Shown here in pieces: positions 41,275 through 47,853 of a DNA stretch of 47,853 nucleotides (its first letter is position 1; the number at the start of each line of letters is the position of its first letter). The stretch is taken from positions 1-47,853 of the forward strand of contig CAZMEW010000005.1 of NCBI GenBank assembly GCA_964565405.1, read 5' to 3'. The position numbers and the translations under genes are program-made. This stretch comes from UBA922 sp964565405. Lineage in GTDB: Bacteria > Patescibacteriota > Patescibacteriia > Magasanikbacterales > UBA922. The notes under the pieces are model-generated. The model saw only the letters and a program-made list of their open reading frames with translations. It made no database searches and had not been told where the DNA came from.

Positions 41275-42099
41275 CTACCTTAACTTTTTTCTCTTTTTCG
41301 TGGGGAGATAATTATCGGGCGTCACTACTTTTCGACCAATTTCTTTCTCGAGCTGTTTCTTGGCAACGCCCGCTACTGTACCACCACGTCTCGCGTCATC
41401 TTTGAGCTTGGGTACACCTGCACTATTTTCCACTCGGTGAATCTCGGTTGTGGAGCGTTCACCAAGCATGGTGAAAATCAACTCAAAATCATCCATGTGA
41501 TCACGAAGATTTTCTCGCTTCAGTCCTTTGAGATTTTTGTATTCTTTTGGAGTAAGTCCGAACGTCGCTTTGGAAATCTCAGCAGTAAGTATTTCGTAGT
41601 CTGTTCCGGCTTTTGCACCTCGTTTGTACCATTCATCCGTCAATTCTTCACGGATCGCAATCCCGCGCATGCGCTTCTCGATCCAGTTATCAGAATACCC
41701 TTTTGCTTTGTATAGTGCACGAGTGCGCTTGGTTGCGAGTTCTGGATCCTCAATTTCCTGTACCCGCTCATACCCCACTTTTGCGAGCCAGCGTTTGAAT
41801 GGCTCGGCTTTTGGCGAAGGAATGGACTGGATAATACGAAAGATACCTTCGGTATTAGCACAGTCGGTTTCGTACTTTTTACCGTCAGAAGACTCTAATT
41901 TCAGTTGTCTACAAATTGTAGATAACTGAAGACCTTCTTCTTTTGGCACCCTCACCTTCATTGCAGTCCAGTACTTGCTGGGCTGCGCACTATCCGTGAG
42001 CGCTTCCACTACATCCACGACCGAAAACCACCACTCATTATTGTGAATAATCTTCCGAACCTCTTTGCCCCGAAACAAAACGATTTTTGTACCCTCCAT
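41275..42099 (-). CDS. BRO/DinD-family protein (Bro-N antirepressor-like)
   Basis: The N-terminal Bro-N domain (about residues 1-110: KIVLFRGKEVRKIIHNNEWWFSVVDVVEAL, read in two parts) is followed by a charged helical region. The C-terminal part, with FELIFTMLGERSTTEI, RRGGTVAGVAKKQLEKEIGRKVV and an NYL ending, recalls the DinD family. At 274 residues it is close to DinD in length. I start at the ATG at 42099, because upstream residues are Cys/Arg-rich and unrelated. A palindrome and weak promoter lie just upstream. Phage antirepressors and SOS-controlled proteins share this fold, so it is probably the regulatory or DNA-damage member of the island. Position directly after nuclease genes fits this. 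Confidence 0.8.
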   Translation of the reverse strand: MEGTKIVLFRGKEVRKIIHNNEWWFSVVDVVEALTDSAQPSKYWTAMKVRVPKEEGLQLSTICRQLKLESSDGKKYETDCANTEGIFRIIQSIPSPKAEPFKRWLAKVGYERVQEIEDPELATKRTRALYKAKGYSDNWIEKRMRGIAIREELTDEWYKRGAKAGTDYEILTAEISKATFGLTPKEYKNLKGLKRENLRDHMDDFELIFTMLGERSTTEIHRVENSAGVPKLKDDARRGGTVAGVAKKQLEKEIGRKVVTPDNYLPTKKRKKLR

Positions 42100-42112
42100 A
42101 CAAATTAAATTA

Positions 42113-42140
42113 AGAATAAATACTACAGATACTGTAGCAA
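42113..42140 (-). promoter_or_regulatory. Weak promoter with palindrome upstream of the BRO/DinD gene
   Basis: Minus-strand TTGCTA (42135-42140), 16-base spacer, TATTCT (42113-42118). The perfect 15-base palindrome CTACAG-ATA-CTGTAG (42123-42137) lies in the spacer and overlaps the -35 box, where a repressor would block polymerase. It is not the E. coli LexA box (CTGT-N8-ACAG). Confidence 0.45.
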
Positions 42141-42170
42141 TTCTTTGTTTTTGTGACAAATACACCTCAC

Positions 42171-42920
42171 TCACTCCTCTACCGCGTTTCGAGCACCTGC
42201 ATACGCACACCAATCACAATTCTCTCCCGTCTCTGGGATTGTGTCCCTCTCGAGACATTTCTTTATTTGTATTAATGTCGGCTCGACCCAGGAATCATTC
42301 CCCGTATAGGCAATCAGATTCACATCAAATTCTATGCGCTTATCAAACGCATTTCGATCCATTTTTCCGGTGCAGTAGACAAAGTACCCGGTATCAGAAA
42401 CTTTTAATCCATTTCGTCGGAGGAGCCACTGGTACACCTCCATCTGACGCTTGTAGCCGTCTTGCCATTCTTTATCAAGCTCGGTCACTGCATCTTCTTT
42501 TGCGGTCGCCTTGTAATCGACGACGATATATTCACCCGCGCTCGTGATCCAGAGATCGTCAATCGCGCCACATACCAGTAGTCCGGTCGACTCGTGCAGA
42601 TATTTCACCCCACCAAAATTGTATCTCCATTCATCGAGCTCATCATGCGCCACTGGCCGTGCATCTATTCCATACTCTTTCTGAAGCGGATGCTGCTCGC
42701 CATTCGCGCGATGCGTATCGAATTCTTGTTTTAATAAATGGTCGACCGCGCTATTGATCGAGAATGGGAATCCGGGGACGCGCTTCACGCCAAGTTTATT
42801 ATCAATATAGAAACAACGGGGGCACTCGAGAAAGAGATCGATCTTTGATCTGCTTAGTTTCCAGTTTTTTCCGCCGTAGTTCCAGTCGGAGCCACGGGTA
42901 GGGTTGTAGTAGGTGGGCAT
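42171..42920 (-). CDS. PD-(D/E)XK nuclease with four putative Fe-S cysteines (Cas4/RecB-like)
   Basis: A nuclease of the RecB/Cas4 type. Signs: the N-terminal LSRSKIDLFLECPRCF, with Cys33 and Cys36; GAIDDLW (near residue 120) and VVDYKAT (near 133), supplying the D and D-x-K of the active site; a QMEVYQWLLRR helix around 155; and C-terminal Cys235 and Cys238 in NCDWCAYAG. The two Cys pairs at the ends are arranged as in Cas4/AddB, where they hold a 4Fe-4S cluster. No cas genes are nearby; its place next to an HsdMS/RloC module suggests a defence role. Fe-S binding is inferred from spacing. Confidence 0.75.
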   Translation of the reverse strand: MPTYYNPTRGSDWNYGGKNWKLSRSKIDLFLECPRCFYIDNKLGVKRVPGFPFSINSAVDHLLKQEFDTHRANGEQHPLQKEYGIDARPVAHDELDEWRYNFGGVKYLHESTGLLVCGAIDDLWITSAGEYIVVDYKATAKEDAVTELDKEWQDGYKRQMEVYQWLLRRNGLKVSDTGYFVYCTGKMDRNAFDKRIEFDVNLIAYTGNDSWVEPTLIQIKKCLERDTIPETGENCDWCAYAGARNAVEE

Positions 42921-42926
42921 ATAAAA

Positions 42927-43325
42927 TTATTTAAGCAGATCCCATCTATCTTTATATTTTGGAATAACTTTTTTCATTATTCTTTTTTCTTTTCCAAAAT
43001 GACTAATCAATTTAGATAATTCGACACTAGGTACTATATATATTTCAGGCTCAACTGCCAAATCTTCAAATTTATTATTATAGATAAAAAAAACTACAAA
43101 ATGATCTTTTTTTACTAAGACATTATTCACCACCAGAGATGAATACCCTCTTACTGATTTCACATCAATTGATATCGATGTTCCATCTTTTCTTACAACT
43201 CTAATATCAATACTTTTTTTATTCCCCTGACTAATATAGGCTTCCATTCCTAATCTATACAACTTTGATAATATCATGTATTCACTTGCAATACCGGTAT
43301 CAAAGGTATTTTGTCTCGTGGGCAT
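42927..43325 (-). CDS. Small PD-(D/E)XK nuclease-like protein (132 aa)
   Basis: A soluble alpha/beta protein with a probable restriction-endonuclease fold. The N-terminal helix GIASEYMILSKLYRLG has Glu15, the KKSIDIRVV strand has Asp40, and SISIDVKSVRG has Asp54 and Lys56, the E...D...D-x-K order of this nuclease class. It starts six bases before the larger nuclease gene and 57 bases after the RloC-like gene. Resolvase- and group-I-endonuclease-like small nucleases have this layout. Activity is predicted only. Confidence 0.6.
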   Translation of the reverse strand: MPTRQNTFDTGIASEYMILSKLYRLGMEAYISQGNKKSIDIRVVRKDGTSISIDVKSVRGYSSLVVNNVLVKKDHFVVFFIYNNKFEDLAVEPEIYIVPSVELSKLISHFGKEKRIMKKVIPKYKDRWDLLK

Positions 43326-43382
43326 AGATTATTTATTAATTTTTAAAATCATTCCCCAAAACTTTTCAGCGGGACGGCGGGA

Positions 43383-45722
43383 CTATTTAACAATTGCTAC
43401 AAAATCGGCGATTTTTGTTTTCAGTTGCCGAAGTCCGTGATCATCGCCTACATCAACATGCGAAGTGGTCCAGTTGCAAAATGAATATATTTGCTTGATT
43501 TTGTCTAAATCGCCGTCATCAATTCCTTTATTACATTTTACACCATCAATTGCCGTTGGGAAATCATTTGCGTTCCAGTGCAATAAATTATTTTTGATAT
43601 GTCTTTCAACCTCATATCGTAAATATTGCCCGTACTCAACAACTTTCAATTCAACATCAAGACTTCCGGGCGGTATTTTTGCCAAGTCAGTTTCAAAATT
43701 TTTCAACTTATCCAAAAACTTATCCGCCTTGCTTTTGCAAATAAAACTTCCGCCAAACTCTTTTTTATTTCGGATCAGATTGTATTCGTGACAATGTGTA
43801 TCAAATCGCTTTCTCAAAAATTTGAAAAAAGTTCTGTGGTGAGAAAAGACAAAAGTTTGCGAGAAGTTTTTTTGTTCTTCGGCAATTAAATCAACAAGAC
43901 AGCTCAAATTGCTATTGTCCAAACTCGTGATCGGGTCGTCAAAAACAAGCACCTTTTGTTTTTTATCTTTTTGTATATCAAGAAACGCAAAGAAAAAACA
44001 AAGGGACAAAACCTGAATTTCCCCCTCGGAAAGCCCCTCTTTGAAATCTCGCTCATTTCCCTCAAAATCCAAAACCTTGAACGCAAACGGAAATTCGGTT
44101 TTGTTTCCTGTTGGTGCTGTTTTTGGTTCAAGCTTAAAACTGAAATTGAAATTTTTGAAATACTCTTGAATTTTAGTCAAAAGATTTGAAAAAGCCTTTG
44201 TCGAGCAATGATCTTCGTATTCTTTTAATGCTGTATCGTATTCTGTTTTTAGCGTAACAAAAACATCTTGCAATGCTTTTTGTTCCTTTTCTTTTTGCTC
44301 CTTCTTTTGTTGTTCTTTTATTTTATTTCCGTTGATAAAAACCAACTCTTTTTCAATTTCAGCAATTCTTTTACTGCTTGAAGTGATTCTCGTTTGAAGT
44401 TTTTCGTCAGTGTTGTCGGCTTTGAATTTGACAATGAGTTTGTTCTTTTGTTCAACAAAATCACCAATTGACTTGAAAAAAGCTTCGACCGCCTCAAATT
44501 CAGTTTTTACTTTTACATAAAGCTCTTTGATATTTTCTTTGTTTGGCTTTGCAAGTTTCGTAATTTTACCGCTCAACTCTTTTAGCTCTTTCGTCGCTGG
44601 TTTTTTGTATGTTTTTTCGTCATCAACAGAGTAGATATTTGGTATTTTGTAATTTTGGTCTAATTTTTTAAGTTCAAGAAAAATACTGTTCAAATCAAAA
44701 TCAGAAACGGCTTGCGTAATTTGCGATATTTCATCAGTTAAAGTTTGCTTATCTTTCTCAAATTGTTGCACCTGTGTTCTATATGTCGTGTCGTAAATTT
44801 GCTCGTATAGATCAACAATTTCTTTGATTCCTGCTTCTTCATTTTCAGATTGGCAAAAAGGACACTGGTTTTGGTGTGTCTTTCTAATTTCAAAACCAGT
44901 TTCAAAAAATGCTTTATTTGTTTTGACTTTATCAATCAAAGCCTGCTCGGCTTCTATTTTTGCCAACTCTTTTAGGTCAAAATCAAAAATTGCCTCATAT
45001 GTTTTCTCATCAGAAAAGGAAATTTCAACTTCCTCGGTTGGCAAACTTTCTATTTCACTCTGAATACTGGCGACTTTCTTTTGCAATCCCTGATCTGTTT
45101 CAAGGCTCTTTTCTGCTTCTTTTTTCTCCTTTCCCAGTGTTTGCTTTGCTGTTTTGATTTCTTCTTCGCTTTTATCTTTGTAGTTTTTGAAAAATGGCTG
45201 TTCATCGTCAGTCAAAGCAAAAGCCAATGAACCCTTATTCGCAGAATTGAAATCTTTAATTTTCTGGTCTTGTTCGTCTTTTGCTTTTTTAGCAGTATCT
45301 CTTACACCGCGCAAATTGATAGCGTCGTTATCAAACTCAATAATCATCTTGCCCGATTCCTGTTCTTGTCCGTTTTGCGTTGTATCTCGTCTATGTCCCA
45401 AATGAACATTTTTATCAACAAATTCACGATCAAAAAACAGAATTGAACCTTTTAAGATTTTATTATCCCAATCATTGTTTACTGGATATTTTTTCTCGCC
45501 GTCGTCAAATACTAAACACGCTTCGGCTGGTTTGTATTTACCAAAATCCTTGTTTTCAGAAACGCTTTTCAAAAGGTTGGCGATTGAGCTTTTGCCACTT
45601 CCATTTTCGCCATAAAGTATATTCGCTTCATCATGAAAAGTTTCGTTATTCAAAAAAGGTTGCCAAGTGAAATCTTGGAATGATTTATAACCTTTGATTT
45701 TTTTTATACTTTTCAGCTTCAT
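43383..45722 (-). CDS. RloC/PrrC-like AAA ATPase with zinc-hook, probable anticodon nuclease
   Basis: An ABC-type ATPase of the AAA_13 group. Walker A GENGSGKSS is at residues 38-46; a long coiled coil is interrupted by a CPFC zinc-hook near 285. The signature LSEGEIQ is near 563, Walker B VLVFDDP near 592 and the H-loop SHHR near 627. The C-terminal 130 residues contain an RxxxE helix (about 700) and an NWTTSHVD segment (about 755), the kind of Arg-Glu...His set found in RloC and PrrC anticodon nucleases. Its start lies two bases after the HsdMS stop. PrrC is also encoded with a type I R-M system. The ATPase identity is firm; tRNA cleavage is inferred. Confidence 0.75.
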   Translation of the reverse strand: MKLKSIKKIKGYKSFQDFTWQPFLNNETFHDEANILYGENGSGKSSIANLLKSVSENKDFGKYKPAEACLVFDDGEKKYPVNNDWDNKILKGSILFFDREFVDKNVHLGHRRDTTQNGQEQESGKMIIEFDNDAINLRGVRDTAKKAKDEQDQKIKDFNSANKGSLAFALTDDEQPFFKNYKDKSEEEIKTAKQTLGKEKKEAEKSLETDQGLQKKVASIQSEIESLPTEEVEISFSDEKTYEAIFDFDLKELAKIEAEQALIDKVKTNKAFFETGFEIRKTHQNQCPFCQSENEEAGIKEIVDLYEQIYDTTYRTQVQQFEKDKQTLTDEISQITQAVSDFDLNSIFLELKKLDQNYKIPNIYSVDDEKTYKKPATKELKELSGKITKLAKPNKENIKELYVKVKTEFEAVEAFFKSIGDFVEQKNKLIVKFKADNTDEKLQTRITSSSKRIAEIEKELVFINGNKIKEQQKKEQKEKEQKALQDVFVTLKTEYDTALKEYEDHCSTKAFSNLLTKIQEYFKNFNFSFKLEPKTAPTGNKTEFPFAFKVLDFEGNERDFKEGLSEGEIQVLSLCFFFAFLDIQKDKKQKVLVFDDPITSLDNSNLSCLVDLIAEEQKNFSQTFVFSHHRTFFKFLRKRFDTHCHEYNLIRNKKEFGGSFICKSKADKFLDKLKNFETDLAKIPPGSLDVELKVVEYGQYLRYEVERHIKNNLLHWNANDFPTAIDGVKCNKGIDDGDLDKIKQIYSFCNWTTSHVDVGDDHGLRQLKTKIADFVAIVK

Positions 45723-45724
45723 GT

Positions 45725-47853
45725 TTATATTTCACTTAAAACATCAGAAATTTTTTGTTCCATTATCTCAATAAGTTTTTTGTTTGATTCAATAACCGCC
45801 TCTTGTTCTTCCATTTCTGCGACAATGCGTTTCTGCTTTTCCAAAGGCGGTACAGGAATGATCAATTTGTCTAAATCATCTGAACGAACACCAGATTGTC
45901 TAGCTCTCGTGGAAAGACTAATAATCCTTTCTTGCACTGGTGAGGAGAGAAGAAAATAATATAACCAGTTATTAAGAATTCGGTTGTTATCTGGGATACA
46001 TTTCATAAGAGCCACATTGTAAGCCCCTGATTTACCTCGCAAAATTTGAAACACTGGTGGACCGTATCTCCCAATCATAATGTCTGTTGAAGTGCAGGTT
46101 TTATGCCTTTCTTTTATTGGAATGTAGGCAGGATTATCGTCATTTTTATAATCTCTTATCTGAAGCAAGCGAATGTATCCTTCTTTGGGTTCATAAATAA
46201 AAGTTGATTTTGGAGGTTGTGTTCCACCCTCATATTTGCAAACTTCTTTTAATGCAACCCAGTCAACATCATCTATTCTTCTAAGATTTCGGCCAAATAA
46301 CTCTCTCTCTCTCTCTATTTTGGCGATTGTCTGTTTGGCGGATTCAATCGCGTCTTTTTTTGCTTCGATTTCTTCAATAATTTCTTTTTGTGTAGCAAGT
46401 GGAGGAAGTGGAATAACGATTTTCTGTAAATCAGAAAATCGCAATTGTTTGCGAACCGCTCCATAAGCGCGTCTGTCTATTTCCTCTCGCAGGCGGTCGC
46501 TTTTGAGCAGAATGAACAGAAATTCAGGCACGATTTTTGACTCGTCAACCTCAAACACAACATACATCGGGCTAACCGCGCCCTGCGTTTCGCTGGCGTT
46601 CAAAGCGATTGACCCAACATTTATACGCGATGGGTTATAGGCGAAATTATGCTCATTAACAATTTTGTAATTTGAGATATTTTCAGAAGCTACTTTTTTA
46701 GAAAAATAGTCCTCTGATTTTACAAATCCTTTCTCGTTTGAAACCGACCAAACTTCAATGTTTTTGCCTTTAACTCTTTCGCTTTTTTCCTCGACTAATT
46801 CGCTTAACTCAACCAGCGAGAAAGATTTTGAATTTTGTGAAATATTATTTTCTTGGTAGTAATTCCCAATCAAAATACAATCTTCGTTTTGCAGAATTTT
46901 ATCTCGCTTGATCCATTCGGCTTTTTCTGTTTTAACCTTTTTGCCTTTTCGCCATTCGTTCAAAATGTTTACCGATTCAGGCAAGTCATTGTGTTCCGTC
47001 TTTTTTCTTTGCGCGCCGAATTCAAAGCCGTCTTGATCAATAGTTATGAAAAGCAATTCATCTTTTCTCTTTTCGGAATTCTTATTAAATAACAAAATGC
47101 TCGTTTTGACATCTGTATATGGCTTGAAAACGCCGTTTGGCAAACTGATAACGGCAAAAAGTCCGTCTTCAACGAGCTTTTTGCGTAATTGTTTATACGC
47201 GCTGTTTTTTGTAGAAACTATGCCGTCAGGAACAATCACACCAGCGCGTCCGTTTATATTCAAATGCTCCATAATGTAATCCACGAATAACACTTCCGCA
47301 CGACCCGACTGAACGGAAAAACGTTTATGCGGATTTATTCCGCCCTTTGGTGTCATAAACGGCGGATTGGCGAGAATGACATCAAAAGTTTCGTCCCAAC
47401 GCTTTTCGCTTGTCAGTGAATCGTATTCGTGTATTTTTGGCTCTGGGAATCCGTGCAGATACATATTCACAAGTGCCAATTTCACCATATCGGGCGAGAT
47501 ATCATAGCCCACGAGATTATTCATCAATTTCAGTTTTTCGTCTGGCGTGAGGGCTTTTTCCTTGTTTTGCTTCAAAATATGTTTGTAGGCAGAAATCAAA
47601 AATCCTGCCGTTCCGCAAGCGGGATCAAGAATTGTTTCGTTCTTTTTCGGATCAACAACTTCAACAATAAAATCAATAATGTGGCGAGGTGTGCGGAATT
47701 GTCCCGCGTCGCCTTGGCTTCCGAGAATGGAAAGTAAGTATTCAAAAGCATTGCCCAAGTTTTCGCTATGTTCGTAATTAAATTCATTGATCTCTTTGAG
47801 AAATAGCGAAAGCGTGCGAGGGTCGTTGTATGGCAAAAACGCGCCTTTGAAAA
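45725..47853 (-). CDS. Type I restriction-modification HsdM-HsdS fusion, N-terminus beyond the window
   Basis: The first part is the N6-adenine methyltransferase, with SAM motif DPACGTAGFL near residue 69 and catalytic NPPF near 155, counted from codon PYNDPRTL. The second part, from about residue 335, is a specificity subunit with two target-recognition domains, each followed by a conserved helix that carries IPLPPLATQKEI and IPVPPLEKQKRI. Both subunits lie in one frame, instead of separate HsdM and HsdS. The frame runs to the right edge without a start, so the true N-terminus is missing; a TTG at 47836 is not a believable start. HsdR may be further upstream. Confidence 0.9.
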   Translation of the reverse strand, partial: FKGAFLPYNDPRTLSLFLKEINEFNYEHSENLGNAFEYLLSILGSQGDAGQFRTPRHIIDFIVEVVDPKKNETILDPACGTAGFLISAYKHILKQNKEKALTPDEKLKLMNNLVGYDISPDMVKLALVNMYLHGFPEPKIHEYDSLTSEKRWDETFDVILANPPFMTPKGGINPHKRFSVQSGRAEVLFVDYIMEHLNINGRAGVIVPDGIVSTKNSAYKQLRKKLVEDGLFAVISLPNGVFKPYTDVKTSILLFNKNSEKRKDELLFITIDQDGFEFGAQRKKTEHNDLPESVNILNEWRKGKKVKTEKAEWIKRDKILQNEDCILIGNYYQENNISQNSKSFSLVELSELVEEKSERVKGKNIEVWSVSNEKGFVKSEDYFSKKVASENISNYKIVNEHNFAYNPSRINVGSIALNASETQGAVSPMYVVFEVDESKIVPEFLFILLKSDRLREEIDRRAYGAVRKQLRFSDLQKIVIPLPPLATQKEIIEEIEAKKDAIESAKQTIAKIERERELFGRNLRRIDDVDWVALKEVCKYEGGTQPPKSTFIYEPKEGYIRLLQIRDYKNDDNPAYIPIKERHKTCTSTDIMIGRYGPPVFQILRGKSGAYNVALMKCIPDNNRILNNWLYYFLLSSPVQERIISLSTRARQSGVRSDDLDKLIIPVPPLEKQKRIVAEMEEQEAVIESNKKLIEIMEQKISDVLSEI

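Noticed and set aside
42100..42213. Longer N-terminus of the BRO/DinD protein from 42213
   Set aside because: The extra 38 residues overlap the preceding nuclease gene and the promoter/palindrome, and look nothing like a Bro-N start.
42171..42920. Calling the Cas4-like nuclease a CRISPR adaptation gene
   Set aside because: There is no Cas1, Cas2 or repeat array in the window; only the fold and the cysteine pairs are shared.

Overview
The window looks like a piece of a Candidate Phyla Radiation (Patescibacteria, Parcubacteria-like) chromosome. The support is indirect: a shortened alanyl-tRNA synthetase, a MurG with an altered donor loop, a very large Ser/Thr/Gly-rich surface protein, several short conserved membrane proteins of unknown function, AT-rich intergenic DNA, and several genes whose -10 box sits so close to the start codon that the mRNA would be leaderless. 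Almost all ordinary genes lie on the minus strand. Exceptions are rpmA, a predicted membrane metallopeptidase, and a set of unusual small GC-rich units.

Layout. 1-4960: a GtrA-family protein, a dtxR-mntH manganese/iron operon with a palindromic operator, and small GC-rich plus-strand transcription units, each with its own promoter, structured leader, Shine-Dalgarno site, short ORF, post-stop hairpin and U-tract terminator. One is solitary (62-524), four are packed head to tail (2961-4942), and a sixth lies at 25300-25835. Two of them hold only 8- and 11-codon ORFs. Their base composition and translation signals differ from the host genes, which makes them the best candidate for an undescribed system. 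4970-7075: two tandem membrane-anchored parvulin-like foldases. 7155-19852: a 3982-residue fibronectin-III/glycine-rich surface protein, translationally coupled to a small membrane-anchored partner. 19961-26925: guaC, a MITE-like inverted repeat, a DUF4153 membrane protein overlapping a short alaS, a 38-residue membrane peptide, GC-rich unit F and mnmA.

27056-32177: a cell-wall/division cluster (small membrane protein, ftsW, murG) running into a VirD4/TraD-like ATPase. 32298-33659: rpmA and a HEXXH membrane protein on the plus strand. 33694-41250: housekeeping and stress genes (msrA, DUF305, DUF378, DUF2231, an MFS exporter, TspO, arfB, SRPBCC, DUF1801) with REP-like repeats. DUF378 and DUF2231 share a 12-bp upstream element.

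41275-47853: a defence-type island. It carries an HsdM-HsdS fusion (cut by the window edge), a RloC/PrrC-like zinc-hook ATPase with a possible anticodon-nuclease tail, two PD-(D/E)XK nuclease-like proteins and a BRO/DinD-family protein behind a palindrome. The hsd-RloC order recalls PrrC, which guards type I restriction systems and cleaves tRNA when restriction is disabled. No HsdR is visible in the window.
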